A stretch of DNA of 64,000 nucleotides from Hirsutella rhossiliensis (GCF_020360975.1 NW_025408673.1:2914001-2978000), one strand, 5' to 3'. Shown: positions 53,840 through 63,775, numbered from the stretch's first letter. Numbers and translations are program-made. The notes: generated by a model from the sequence alone, not told the origin.

Positions 53840-55784
53840 CTCGTCCCACAGACCCACGTAAAGTGGGTCCTCACCACCTGTCTGTGTCAACCACCTGGCT
53901 GTGTCACTTCACCGCTTCAAGCCTCTATCTTGACCTCAACAACGGCACATTATGAAGAATAAAGAGCTTACGCTTGAAAGGCGCGTAGCCGAGACTATTA
54001 AAGCCATTGAGGCAAATCCCAATATGTCCCTTCGCGCTGCGGCTAAGGAATTTGGGGTTCCACGCGATCGACTCCGCTTGCGATTTCACGGCATCCAACC
54101 TCGCAGCGGCCATAAACCAACGCATACGAGGCTATCGCCAGCTCAAGAGGACTCAATCGATCTGTATATCGATCGTCTTGAGCGTATAGGACTTGCGGTG
54201 CGGAAGGACTTATTACGCGATGCAGCAAATCGGGTTCTAAGCTCCACGGTCGGCCCTGATGGTACCCGCAACGAACCCTTCGACTCCCAATGCTTTGTTG
54301 GCAAAACTGGATATCCCGTTTTATTAAACGCAAGGGATATCATATTATGAAACAAAGGTACTCGATAACCAACGCAAGCTTGCCGAATCAGTCCCGCACG
54401 TTACCGAGTACTTCAAGAAGCTCCACGAGACGATTGCCTCGTACGGGATTAACCCGGCTGATATCTGGAATATGGACGAGACGGGCTTCCGTATTGGTAT
54501 TGGCAGGGACCAAGTTGTCGTCACGAAATCAAGGCGATCGCAATACTTTGGTATTGAGGAAAACAGGGAGTCGGCAACAGCCGTTGAAGCGATTTCTGCC
54601 GATGGTCGATACATCCCTGCGTTTTTGATCCTATCCGGCAAGGTCCACCTCGAACAGTGGTACGGCATCAAGGAGCTAGATGGCGATACCCTTATTGGTG
54701 TTACGGAAACGGGATTTACGAACGATCAGCTCAATCTAGCGTGGATTCAACATTTCGATAAGCATGCAAAGAGCAAAGGTGCTTGGAGGCTATTGCTCCT
54801 TGACGGCCACGGCTCCACCATACCCTTGACCTTATCGAGTACGCTGAAGCCCATAATATTGTGCTCTTTGCATTGCCTCCGCATCTTACGCATCTCCTTC
54901 AACCGCTTGACGTCGTGGTATTTCAGCCGTATAAACATTACCACAGTCGGGCAGTCGATTTTGCTATTCGCAGTGGTGCGAGTAAAATCACCAAGCTGGA
55001 GTTCCTCGCTATGATCCAATCAATCCGCGTCAAAGCCTTCAAGGAGTCTACAATCCTCTCGGCATTCAAAAACAGGAATCCACCCATTCAATCCAAAGCC
55101 AATCCTCGAGAGACTCAAAGAGGGTACGGGACCAGACGCCGCCGACAGAGCTACCTGCAGAGCCGTATTCATCCCCTTTGGTACCCCATACCGTACGGAA
55201 GTTTGAATCAGTTGGCCAACGTCTCCTTGAGTTTGACCCAATTGATGATATTGAGAAGGAGGTCTTCGTACATAACCTTCAACGCTACGTTAAAGGTGCA
55301 ATCTCCCAAGGCCACGAGTTAAAGCAAACGATGGTCGATCTGTACAATACCAAGCTTGCCGAGCAGCAACGCCAAGGCCGGAAGAAATACAAGAACCGCC
55401 ACCTTCAAAGCGGTGGAGTACTGACTGTAGACGAAGGAGGGCTATTGCGAAGTCAAAGGAAGATATTCGCATTGCAAAAGCAGAAAAGTTGGTACTGGCG
55501 AAGCAAAGAGGGAGAAAAGGGCGATTGAGCTCAAGGAGCGACGGACAGCCCGGGCGGCTAAGAAAGTCGAAAAAGAAGCCCAACGATCAGCTTTATAAGC
55601 TACAAAGGTCAAAAATAGGTAGACTATTGCGGCCAGTATTCAATTATCCGTATGCATCAATTTTTAACTTTTTTTGCCGTTTTATTATTAAATTAAGTTG
55701 GCGTTGAAGCCGTAAAGTGACACAGCCAGGTGGTTGACACAGACAGGTGGTGAGGACCCACTTTACGTGGGTCTGTGGGACGAG
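53840..55784 (+). mobile_element. Fot-A, Fot1/pogo-type DNA transposon
   Basis: 1,945 bp with perfect 70-bp terminal inverted repeats (53,840-53,909 and 55,715-55,784; CTCGTCCCACAGACCCACGT...) and a TA duplication (53,838-53,839, 55,785-55,786). Size, TA target and transposase match Fot1. It was in place before the LINE, which used the sequence ending at its TA as target. Confidence 0.95.
53952..55590 (+). CDS. Fot-A transposase (frame broken)
   Basis: Starts MKNKELTLE. N-terminal helix-turn-helix (SLRAAAKEFGVPRDRLR) and CENP-B-type HTH (WISRFIKR near 54,310), then the DDE domain: NMDETGFRIG (first Asp, about 54,472), LLLDGHGS (second Asp, about 54,799) and HLTHLLQPLDVVVFQP (third Asp, about 54,890-54,935). 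A basic C-terminal tail follows. Frame breaks at 54,303-54,306 (A run), 54,357-54,358 (G), 54,815-54,816 (C) and 55,068-55,072 (A, two bases) are each explained by homopolymer loss; another break lies near 55,125. All catalytic residues are present, so the real gene may be intact. Confidence 0.9.
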
Positions 55785-55786
55785 TA

Positions 55787-55924
55787 GTGGATTTCCCTTT
55801 AGACTGAAAATTGGCACTTATGCCCGTTCAGGCTGTAGTCGAGGCGCGATGGCTTTTAACCCATGCTTAGCGCGATAATCCCTGCAATCTGTCTGTCCGA
55901 ACCTGTCTGTCCGGAGCCATCCCG
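55787..55924. other. Short spacer between Fot-A and a Fot-A end fragment
   Basis: No coding signal. Contains two CTGTCTGTCCG units near 55,895-55,915. Confidence 0.5.
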
Positions 55925-55975
55925 TTGACACAGACAGGTGGTGAGGACCCACTTTACGTAGGTCTGTGGGACGAG
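55925..55975 (+). repeat. Isolated right-end fragment of a Fot-A element
   Basis: Matches the last 51 bp of the Fot-A inverted repeat (TGACACAGACAGGTGG...GGGACGAG) with one G-to-A change, followed by TA. The rest of that copy is missing, so a deletion or recombination has removed it. Confidence 0.85.
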
Positions 55976-55991
55976 TATAGGCTGCCGTACT
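55976..55991. repeat. 16-bp duplication, left
   Basis: TATAGGCTGCCGTACT; same at 57,323-57,338. Length and the ACTAC tail before the right copy fit LINE-type insertion. Confidence 0.8.
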
Positions 55992-56149
55992 CAACTCTCC
56001 CCTGTAAAAATTCTTCTCTTCTGCGGGCTGTTAGCAGCCTGTTAGTGATGAAGAAATTTTCAGGCCACCGACCATGCTTCTGCCTCTCTAGCCTAACGGG
56101 GCTCTAGCAGGCACCAAAGGCAGACTTTGGAGAGTTCGTCTCCTCTTGG

Positions 56150-56470
56150 AAGCTGGTCTCGAATAACGGCACGCCTCGCGCTGCCTCGCCTTCTGCCGCC
56201 TCGCGGCATCGCCTTCTTCTGCCGCCTTTACTGGCTGGCCTCGACTTCTGCCGCCTCGCGGCCCTGACTTCTGCTGCCACCTCGCGGCCCCGACCTCTTC
56301 TGCCGCCCCGCGGCCCGACTTCTTCTCGCCCTCCTGGCACGCCTCGCGCTGCCTTGCACCCTCTGCCGCCTTTACTGGCTGGCCTCGCCTTCTGCCGCCT
56401 TGCGGCCCTGACTCCTTCTGCCGTATCGCGGCCCCGACCTCTGCCGCCTGGCGGCCACGACTTCCTCTGG
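56150..56470. repeat. GC-rich minisatellite, units of about 20-45 bp
   Basis: Irregular tandem units such as TTCTGCCGCCTCGCGGCC and GCCTTTACTGGCTGGCC. The units resemble the LINE sequence coding for KAAARRDFQDWW just before its 3' part, so the array probably arose by amplification within the truncated LINE. Open frames here are low-complexity and not genes. Confidence 0.75.
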
Positions 56471-57043
56471 ACTGGTGGGCCGCGGGGCCCGAGGAGCTAC
56501 AAGAGCCTAGAGCTCAAGGCCTCACCCGGGTGTCCCCCCGGAGCTGCACACCAATCGACAACATCTTCACCACCTGCTTGCTACGAAGAGCAGGCACGGG
56601 GACTTCGCCGACTGTCATGACCACGAAGCGGTCCCGGATCGAACGCTCCTGCAGGAGAAGACAATCGCCATCGGGGCGAACCCCGACTAACATTGCTACA
56701 CTCTCTGCTTCCCTTTTCCCTTCTTTTTCTGCCCCGTAGGCCCTCCTCGAGGGCTTGCGGCCGGCCCATGACTTCGTGGGCTTTCTCAGTCACCCGGCCT
56801 CGGCCAAAGACTGACTACTATTACGGCTTCACTGCCGTGCCTGGAACCCGCTGACGGGGAAGGGCCCTGAATTTCCGACCGGCCTCAGAGCCTCAGAATT
56901 GCTAGATGGAGTGGTTAGGTGCTACACACGGTCCTTAGTCCAGGTACTCGGGATATTCTATGTATCTAGTCTTCTCTAGCCTAGCACGTCTTTTGCCCTT
57001 ATAGGGATGTCCCAGACGGTAATCAATACTACTACTACTACTG
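56460..57043 (+). pseudogene. 5'-truncated LINE copy
   Basis: Matches the 3' part of the main LINE: DWWAAG-type sequence at 56,480-56,492, the block with GAGCTACAAGAGCCTA, the stop region, TTTCTCAGTCACCCGG, GAACCCGCTGACGGG, and the terminal CCCAGACGGTAATCAATACT followed by ACT repeats. It lacks everything before the end of ORF2. Divergence from the main copy is many percent without RIP bias. Confidence 0.85.
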
Positions 57044-57322
57044 ATGGTAGGCACCTGTGTGCCTACAGATACGCATGCGCACAAGCTGTAGGCTGAGTCA
57101 CAGTCACGACAGGTAGGGTAACCGGTGATGACTTCAATTGTAACTAACTAGGGAAGGAAGCTATTCACAAGAAACGGAATGTGCACCCGGTAATGGGGGC
57201 ATGCAGCCGGGGCTGCGTGCCCTGATCGCGGGGTAGGGTGTCACGTGGGAGTCGTGCATGAACCGTGATGGTATCCCGATTGCACGGGTTACTCAGCAGG
57301 TTAGTATTCCAACAACTACTAC
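57044..57322. other. 280-bp segment between two ACT-type tails
   Basis: Non-coding. Begins TGATGGTAGGCACCTGTG, ends AACAACTACTAC. Candidate transduced flank of another LINE locus. Confidence 0.5.
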
Positions 57323-57338
57323 TATAGGCTGCCGTACT
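57323..57338. repeat. 16-bp duplication, right
   Basis: TATAGGCTGCCGTACT, as at 55,976-55,991. Confidence 0.8.
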
Positions 57339-57472
57339 ACCCGTGCCACGCCCCACTTATTTCGCGTTCGTTCCTCACCAGCTCCATGGGGCTTTAGGTG
57401 CGATGGAACCATGTACAGTAGGTACGTAGCTTAGCGTAGTGGCTCTATGGGGGAACCCTCCGGGCGCAATAC

Positions 57473-57491
57473 AAAAAAAAAAAAAAAAAAA
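57473..57491 (+). repeat. Run of 19 A after CCCTCCGGGCGCAATAC
   Basis: Looks like the poly-A tail of a short non-LTR insertion in the Fot-B leader; the preceding CCCTCCGGGCG recalls the LINE-like end at 2.69 kb. No clear target duplication seen. Confidence 0.5.
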
Positions 57492-57601
57492 CCCTGGTGC
57501 TGGACACCACAGTAGCCAGTACACCGCAATAGCCAGAATTTTCACCGTCTAACTTCAATCACCTACACTTCAACCAGATCACAATCCTTTGACTTGCAGA
57601 G

Positions 57602-59108
57602 ATGGAAGCACGTATCCAAGAAGCTCTTCGATATATTGAACATTTTTCTGGTGCGAAGGTGGCCACGGTTGCTCGGGAATTCGGCGTACCACGCAATCGA
57701 TTGCGATACCGCCTTGAAGGCCGTCCTCCCAAAACAGGCAGACCAGCCACGAATTTGAAGCTATCGCGACCAGAAGATGCGGCTTTGTGTCGTTACATCG
57801 ATCGCCTTGACAATATCAACCTTGCGGTACGCCCAGAGTTCGTCACCGATGCGGCAAATCACATCTTGCATCAGCGATCTGGTCAAGCCGATCTCGCTAT
57901 TGGTAGCAGGTGGACTTCTCGCTTTCTCAAACGTCACGGCTACTTCAAGAAGCTTCAAAAGAAGCTCCACTCAGAACGTCAAGCCTCCGAAGACCTCACC
58001 CGCGTCAATCAGTATTTCCAGAGCCTCCACAAGGTCATCCAAGAGAAGGGTATACCCCCTGAAGATATCTGGAATATGGACGAGACCGGATTTCGGATCG
58101 GGTTGGCAAAGATCAATTGGTCGTCACTAAACGAAAGAGAGCCCATTATTTTGCTATCCCTGAGAACAGGAGTCTGCCACTGCGATCGAGGCTATCTCGG
58201 CTGGTGGAGCTTTCATTCCCGCTTTCTTAATCCTATCTGGACAGATGCACATGACCTCATGGTATCAGATACCTGGTCTAGATCCCGATACAGCTATCCG
58301 ACCTACATCGACCGGCTACTCAAACGACGAAATTAGCCTGGAATGGCTTCAACATTTTGACAAGCATTCGGCAAAGACCTCGAGAAGCTTGAAGCGTCTG
58401 CTAATTCTCGATGGCCATGGCTCCCACCACGCAAGGCAATTCATTCAGTATTGCGACGAACACGGCATCATTCCATTCGGTATGCCCCCGAATCTCACGC
58501 ATCTACTCCAGCCTCTGGATGTTGTGGTATTCCAGCCATTGAAGCACTACCACGCCAAAGCGCTGGAAGTTATGGTTCGAGACGGCCTTGTCAATATAAC
58601 CAAACTCGAATTTCTTTCCTGCATTCAGCAAGTACGATCACAAGCCTTCAGACAAAATACTATTCGCTCTGCATTCCGAAAAACGGGAATCTGGCCACCG
58701 AATCCACAAGCGGTACTCCAGCTGCTGGAGGCTCGTCAGACGAAAAAGACGCCCACTCCTCCCCCCAATTTAGAACCACACTCTTCACCATTCGAGACGC
58801 CACTGACTCTTCGGCAAATAAATAAAGTAGCTGATAAACTCGAGATCGTACTCCAAGAAGACGAAGACCTAAATCCCGAATTTTCTCGCGATTTGGGTCG
58901 CTTTATTCGAGGATCGCTATCTCTGGCTACCGAACTTGTGCAGACCAAAAGAGATCTGGGAAGGACCAAAATGGCCGAACGCATCCAACAACAACGTAAG
59001 GCGATGAGAAACACGCAATTGCAATCGGGAGGGGTTTTGACGGTAGCCCAAGGGCGTGAAATGGTGCAGAAAGGGAGGAAGACCAAATCGCTAAGGCTAG
59101 AAAGGTGA
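57602..59108 (+). CDS. Fot-B transposase (frame broken)
   Basis: ATG at 57,602 (MEARIQEAL). N-terminal HTH (KVATVAREFGVPRNRLR), CENP-B HTH (SRWTSRFLKRHGYF), then NMDETGFRIG with the first Asp near 58,080, LLILDGHGSHHARQ with the second near 58,410, and NLTHLLQPLDVVVFQPLKHYH with the third near 58,520, ending in a Lys/Arg-rich tail. Length about 500 residues, normal for Fot1. Only two breaks, at 58,105-58,106 and 58,169-58,170, both GG where GGG restores the frame. Probably intact in the genome and possibly active. Confidence 0.92.
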
Positions 59109-59265
59109 TCGAAGCCGCGGAGTTGAAGGCACGCAGCGCACGCAGGCGATGGTTTGAAGAGGCAGCAAAAGGCTCGTAAATGGAGGGCATCTGGAAGGCT
59201 GCCCAGGGTGGAAATATGCGATTCTGAGCGCGGAACGCGAGATTAAGTGGGGCGTGGCACGGGTA

Positions 59266-61240
59266 GGCCCAGAGTTTAAGGGCCGAAATCGCCTTCTCTA
59301 TTGCAGTCATTGTCCCCAGACAAACCCTTACAGCACTTCAGTTACCACTAACTTTCGAAAACATCTGGAGGGTAAGCACGATATTCGAGTCGTGGAAGAT
59401 TTGACTCCTCTTCAATCGTCCATCTTTGAGGGGTTTGAGCAACTCTACCAGCAAGCACGGGACTTGGGCCGCACAACGGAGATTGAGTCGGAGGTCTTCA
59501 AACGCTACCTGGACCAAGACAAGATAAACAAAGCCTTAGCTTGGCTGATCGTCGCACGAAACCTTCCTTATCGAATTGTCGAATCCCGCGAATTTCACCT
59601 CTTCATTTCGACCTTGAACCCGGTCGCGAAGGACCATCTCCTTCCGCCCACTCGACTATTCCACGAATTATCGACAATCATTTCCAGTCGGCCAAGGATA
59701 TCGTGCGAATGAAGCTCCAGTCAGCAAAATCCAAGGTTCACCTCTCGCTTGACATTTGGACGTCCCCCAATCGGCTCCTTCTTCTCGGAGTTTGCTCCCA
59801 CTTTGTTGACCACGCACAAGAAGCACGACGGAAAGCTCTCCCTGCACTTCGGCCTGTGGCGAACCATTCCGGGGAGGAGCAATTCGTTACACTTCTTCCC
59901 ATCTTGCGGGACTTTGGTATTCTGCGACGCCTTGGAAGCATCGTTGGGGATAATTCGAGCACGAATGACACCCTCTGCCGGGCAGTGAGCACGTATCTCA
60001 AGGAAGAGGGCGTCAAATGGGATCCTGAAGTTCACCGCCTCCGATGCCTAGGCCACGTTATCAACTTGGCAGTTCAAGCTTTCCTGTTCCAGAATTCTAT
60101 TGACTTGAAAGAGGGCGAAATATGCGAAGACGCAGATGACCTGGCAAAAGTTCAAAGGCAGCGCACCGAATTTCGCCGCCTTGGACCACTTGGTAAGCTC
60201 CACAACCTGGTTGTCAACATCCGGAGTTCATCAGGACGCAGTGGAGAGTTTATGGAACTCGCTGAAAGGGCATTCCACTTGACAATCGTACGAGGTGGAA
60301 TAGCTGGTATCAAATGCTGCATGTTGCCACTCAGCAGGAAACTGCCAGCGCTCTGGACACCTACACCAAGAATCATTTCGAAGATCTTTCTGCGGATTTT
60401 CTATTGCCGGAAGATTGGGCCCGGCTCCGAATAATTGAGAAGACCCTTCAACCGTTCGCCCGAGCGACATTAGCAACACAAGGGGATCATGCGACCCTGG
60501 ACAAAGTGCTCTTCGAGTCTTCACGATGGACGTCTTGATCCGATGCTTTGATGAAGCCCTGGTACCATGCCTTCCATTCCTCTGATCTCCTTGTGCAAGC
60601 GCTGAGATGGTGCAATAGGTCACGTACAAATCAGACACCGAGCTGTCCTTTAGGATCAAACGAGGGTGGGAAGTCTTTGACAAATATTATAGCAAGACAG
60701 AAGCATCGCCCTATTATGCAGCTGCCTTGATCCTTCATCCCAGCTATCGCACAACATACATCCAGGCAAATTGGAAGAAGAAGTGGCAAAACCTGCGTTC
60801 AAACAGGTCAAAGACCTTTGGCTCACATACCGAGACACTGTGGATGGCGCCCTCTCGCAACATTTACTAGATGACGATGATGACGAGGACCTTGACGCGT
60901 TTGATCGCATTTCAAGGAACCTGCAGAATTGCACTCGACCGTCAAGCCAGGACGAGTACGAAGATTACATTTCATGTGATCCGTACGACATTACGCCGAC
61001 GACGGCCTTGTCATGGTGGCTTCAAGAGCAACAGAGAAAACGATGGCCCAAGCTATCACAAATGGCCATAGACATCCTATCAATGCCGGCGATGAGTGAT
61101 GAACCTGAGCGGGTGTTCTCAGGGCGCGTCGCACAATCTCATGGGAAAGAGCCCAATTGGACGCGAAACAAGTCGAAAGGGAGAATGCTTAAAGCATTGG
61201 CTCAAGAACGATATCTTGCAAGGGGCCGAGGGTGGTGGCG
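59266..61240 (+). pseudogene. hAT-3 transposase
   Basis: BED finger at 59,290-59,380 (YCSHCP...FRKHLEGKH: C-x2-C, H-x4-H), HLSLDIWTSPN with the first catalytic Asp near 59,750, GDNSSTNDTLC with the second near 59,950, RLRCLGHVINLAVQAFL near 60,040, GKLHNLVVNIRSS near 60,195, KYYSKTEAS-type region near 60,680, and the hATC domain ALSWWL...IDILSMPAMSDEPERVFSG at 61,010-61,120. The start lies left of the Fot-B insertion and is not recovered. Breaks near 59,700, 60,300, 60,540 and 61,118 (GGG where GGGG fits). Confidence 0.8.
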
Positions 61241-61370
61241 GGTCCCCAGATTTTGGGTAAAATCCTGGCTCAACTTCTACGCCTGTTTCCTGCAAAAGGA
61301 GCAAATTTCTGCTTGGCATCCCCTTGACCGGTCGTCTGTCATTACGTTCACGTTAACTGTTCCTTGATTT
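59266..61370 (+). mobile_element. hAT-3 remnant
   Basis: A third hAT family. Left end is missing or displaced by Fot-B, the 55.99-57.32 kb insert and the Fot-A fragment; no terminal repeat could be found at the right end. Only the transposase region is clear. Confidence 0.7.
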
Positions 61371-61509
61371 TTTCATTGATTCATGTCGTGTTTGGCACGT
61401 TTTGCCGAGACCATGTAGGTGAGCTGTTGCGGGATGCGCACGGACCAAGAATGGAAAGGTCTATTGCAATACTTGCAATAAATGTGGGGCGATACTCCAG
61501 TATGGATTG
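61371..61509. other. Spacer right of hAT-3
   Basis: No gene seen; includes TTGCAATACTTGCAATAA near 61,463 and a CCATATATGG palindrome near 61,520. Confidence 0.4.
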
Positions 61510-61712
61510 CACACCTTTCCATATATGGAAAACCACCCTGATAGAGGGGACTTTTCGTAGTAGATTCTCAAATGATCTGATAGTCCGTTTTATTCATGTG
61601 ATGATTGCTCTGCTCCCGGTTGCCCTATTCCCGTCCAAACAGCCCCTTTTGTATCCCCTCCAAGCTTCTCCCAAGTTGATATCCCGTTTTCAGGTAACTT
61701 ATAGTATACCGT
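61510..61712 (-). repeat. LTR-like fragment, inverted partner of 63.78-63.95 kb
   Basis: Its reverse complement aligns with 63,776-63,950: GGTATACTATA, TGAAAACGGGATATCAACTTG, GGGAGAAGCTTGGAGGG, ATA(T/C)AAAAGGGGCTG, then AGCAATCA and CGAAAAG. The TATAAAAG and position of shared blocks look like an LTR promoter. Arms face each other, 2.1 kb apart. Confidence 0.8.
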
Positions 61713-61890
61713 AATAGGCAGTCACACTAGCCAAGCTGCTGCCTGCAGGCAGCAGCTGCTCTTAGTCTCTCTACTCATGTATATAAGAGAGATATGTCTT
61801 TCATTTAGATAAAAACCAAGAGTCTTTCGTTGCCCGATTCACAGGGGATCTTCTTCCCGATCGTTGCTCAGTCACCCACACTGTCCGTGC
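61713..61890. repeat. Unmutated LTR-like repeat, partner of 14.8 kb
   Basis: Contains a perfect 22-bp palindrome at 61,735-61,756 centred on CTGCAG and, further on, AAGAGTCTTTCGTTGCCCGA. Aligned to 14,800-15,010 nearly all differences are CA/TG here versus TA there. The left part of the repeat is cut at the LTR-like fragment boundary. Confidence 0.85.
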
Positions 61891-62880
61891 ATCCTGTTGT
61901 GTGACAAGTTCAAATGATAGACTTTTGGTGGAGATTTTTTCAATTGCGCTACCCAAAGGGGGGTGTTACCCAAAGGGGGGTGGGGTATGGTACCTAGAGA
62001 GACCTAGAGACGTCAACTCGTTCATACCTTCTTCTCGACAATTATCGGATACCAAATCAAGTAGAGATCGGGAATCGAAAAACCCCGATCAATCAAGTAA
62101 AACAAGATGGAAGACCTTAGATGCCGACAACCTCAAACACAGCCAACCACCTTTGAAACCAAATATCTTCGGAACGGGATGACTTACAAGGTCAGGGAAT
62201 TTCACCTCTGTATTTGTCATTCAATATGGTTCAATATGGTACTGGGTACAAGTGTATATCTCACGAAGAGAGCATGCAAGTGGGCATTGATTGTTTTAAT
62301 AATGGGTGTGTTTTTGTTGTATTCCGTCGTGTCTGTCCCTCTTGCAATGCCCTCTTCTAGGCCCCCTATTTATATCCCTTGGTTCCCTATTGATATCCCC
62401 TTTTCTGTGGGAATTGTAGTAATCCATTGTACCCATCTAGATAGGTCACGTGCGCTCTCACGTGTGCAGTTGAGGATAGCGGAGGACACATAGCTAGCTC
62501 CGTGCCCTTTGCCCCCTCTTCCCCCTTTCTAGAACAGACATCAACGATTACACATACCATTGCGATTTGCACGCAGGCCTGTGTAGAGACCTACCGACAT
62601 TTTCAGTTGTATAGGTACAATATCTAGGAGGCTGGGCTCCTTTCCCCAGCCCCCCCTTTGCATACTGACTTTTCCCTAGTCGCCGAGGGCTCTTTCAGCT
62701 TCCCCCGTATATGCAGTCTCTCTACAGCCTATGTGGCTGCCTAATGCGGTCTCCTAATAGCCTTCTGCAGCCTCAGAACTCTCTGCAGGCTGCCTCTCTG
62801 TCTAGCCTGTCGGGGCCCTTAGCTGTATACCCTTATGGTCACCCCGAGCTCAAGATCTCAGACGTGCTTCGCGACAGTAT
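61891..62880. other. Mixed non-coding stretch
   Basis: ACCCAAAGGGGGGT occurs twice (61,950-61,982). At 62,330-62,425 a diverged relative of the LTR-like fragment is visible (TATATCCCTTGG ... TTGATATCCCC-like text, minus orientation). An open frame at 62,107-62,493 has one hydrophobic stretch but overlaps that repeat; not supported as a gene. Confidence 0.4.
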
Positions 62881-62911
62881 ATGTCACTTAGTTCTTCAAT
62901 CCGAAATTGTC

Positions 62912-62918
62912 TATATAA
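62912..62918 (+). promoter_or_regulatory. TATA box of the small secreted protein gene
   Basis: TATATAA, 234 bases before the start codon, followed by a C/T-rich stretch and A-rich leader. A short upstream frame (62,952-63,008, 18 codons) lies in the leader and could reduce translation. Confidence 0.55.
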
Positions 62919-63151
62919 GGAGGAGTCGCCCCTCTATCGTCCAGCTTTAGAATGATCACTTCCAACACATTCAAGCAATACAAAAATTCGAAAAAATTCC
63001 TGCCTTAATACTTTGAAGCCTTGGCTCCAAGACACCTTCTTTTCAACAAAGAAAAATAGGCACATAACCATAAATTTGACACAGGCGTCTATTTTCATAC
63101 ACACACCATCGGGACCACACTACTGGCCGCCGATCAAATTCCATATCGGTG

Positions 63152-63454
63152 ATGCGGTCCCTACGCCCCCTCCTAGCCGTGGTTGTCTTGGCGCTCTCGC
63201 ATGTCGACCCGGGTCTCTGCGGCGTGTGGGGCGGGCTGAAGCGGCCGACCATATGCCCAACGGGCGGCGGGACAGGTGGTCGCGTGAGAGTTGGTCCCGA
63301 GCGTAAGAAGTATTGGATCAAGTGGATGAAAGAGAATTCCCGTCACACCGTGATCCACCCGTGGTACCTGAAGAAGAGATGTTGTACACGGCGTGGGCCC
63401 AAGGTGTGCATACCCTGTTGTCCGGCGAATCCCGGGCCACATGGGCAGACGTAA
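63152..63454 (+). CDS. Candidate small secreted cysteine-rich protein
   Basis: 100 residues from ATG 63,152, the first ATG after the short upstream frame that opens a long frame. N-terminus MRSLRP plus a hydrophobic run (residues 7-16) and a small-residue site near residues 22-25 make a signal peptide. Cysteines at 23, 35, 77, 78, 86, 89 and 90; six remain after cleavage near 24. The body is basic (KK, RKK, KKR) with CC and C-x2-CC clusters. No RIP, GC-rich codons unlike the surroundings, and a TATA box upstream. No family recognised. GTAAGC overlaps the stop codon and could be a donor site giving a longer C-terminus. May be a secreted effector or antimicrobial-type protein; function is not shown. 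Confidence 0.55.
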   Translation: MRSLRPLLAVVVLALSHVDPGLCGVWGGLKRPTICPTGGGTGGRVRVGPERKKYWIKWMKENSRHTVIHPWYLKKRCCTRRGPKVCIPCCPANPGPHGQT

Positions 63455-63775
63455 GCGTGTCGAGAAGAAGGTCCGAACGAGTTGAGGTCTCTAGGTCTCT
63501 CTAGGTAATACAGCTTGAAACCAGGTAAGAAGGAAGTCTGCAGACTGTTGTTTCTTCTTCCTAGACCACTGAGGGTCCGGAGGATCTCCTATTCGAACGG
63601 GGACCCTTTGAGGAGTCCGGCATAACTATTACTGGCTCAGGGACCTCGAGAGACTGAACTATCGATTTCATAGCTAGAAGAGCTATTCGATCGGGGAGAT
63701 GGAGCTGATGTTGCTGACGTAGATGACTTACGTGGCCTTCAGTAAGTGGCAAGAAGTGCCCTCTTCCTGATAGAA
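63455..63775. other. Stretch after the small gene
   Basis: A minus-strand frame (63,561-63,863) has a fairly natural composition (LPDRIALLAMKSI) and might be a retroelement gag piece, but it runs into the LTR-like repeat and I cannot support it. Otherwise nothing. Confidence 0.3.

Larger units (their letters stand above)
55992..57322 (+). mobile_element. LINE-mobilised insert with truncated LINE and extra 3' sequence
   Basis: Bounded by a 16-bp duplication. Contains a 5'-truncated plus-strand copy of the LINE ending in its ACT-repeat tail at 57,043, then 280 bp of unrelated sequence ending in CAACAACTACTAC directly before the right duplication. A 3' transduction (readthrough transcript inserted with flanking sequence) or two nested insertions can explain this. 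Confidence 0.6.
57340..59263 (+). mobile_element. Fot-B, Fot1/pogo-type DNA transposon
   Basis: 1,924 bp, TA on both sides (57,338-57,339 and 59,264-59,265). Ends are imperfect inverted repeats of about 30 bp starting CCCGTGCCACGCCCCACTTA. Different family from Fot-A: distinct ends, related transposase. Its removal joins the 16-bp duplication to the hAT-3 remnant. Confidence 0.93.

Noticed and set aside
56104..56340. Minus frame rich in Arg/Glu as a coding gene
   Set aside because: It is the minisatellite read in antisense.
62107..62493. 128-codon plus frame with one hydrophobic segment as a membrane protein
   Set aside because: Overlaps a diverged LTR-like copy, has no promoter or motif; the hydrophobic part lies in repeat-derived sequence.
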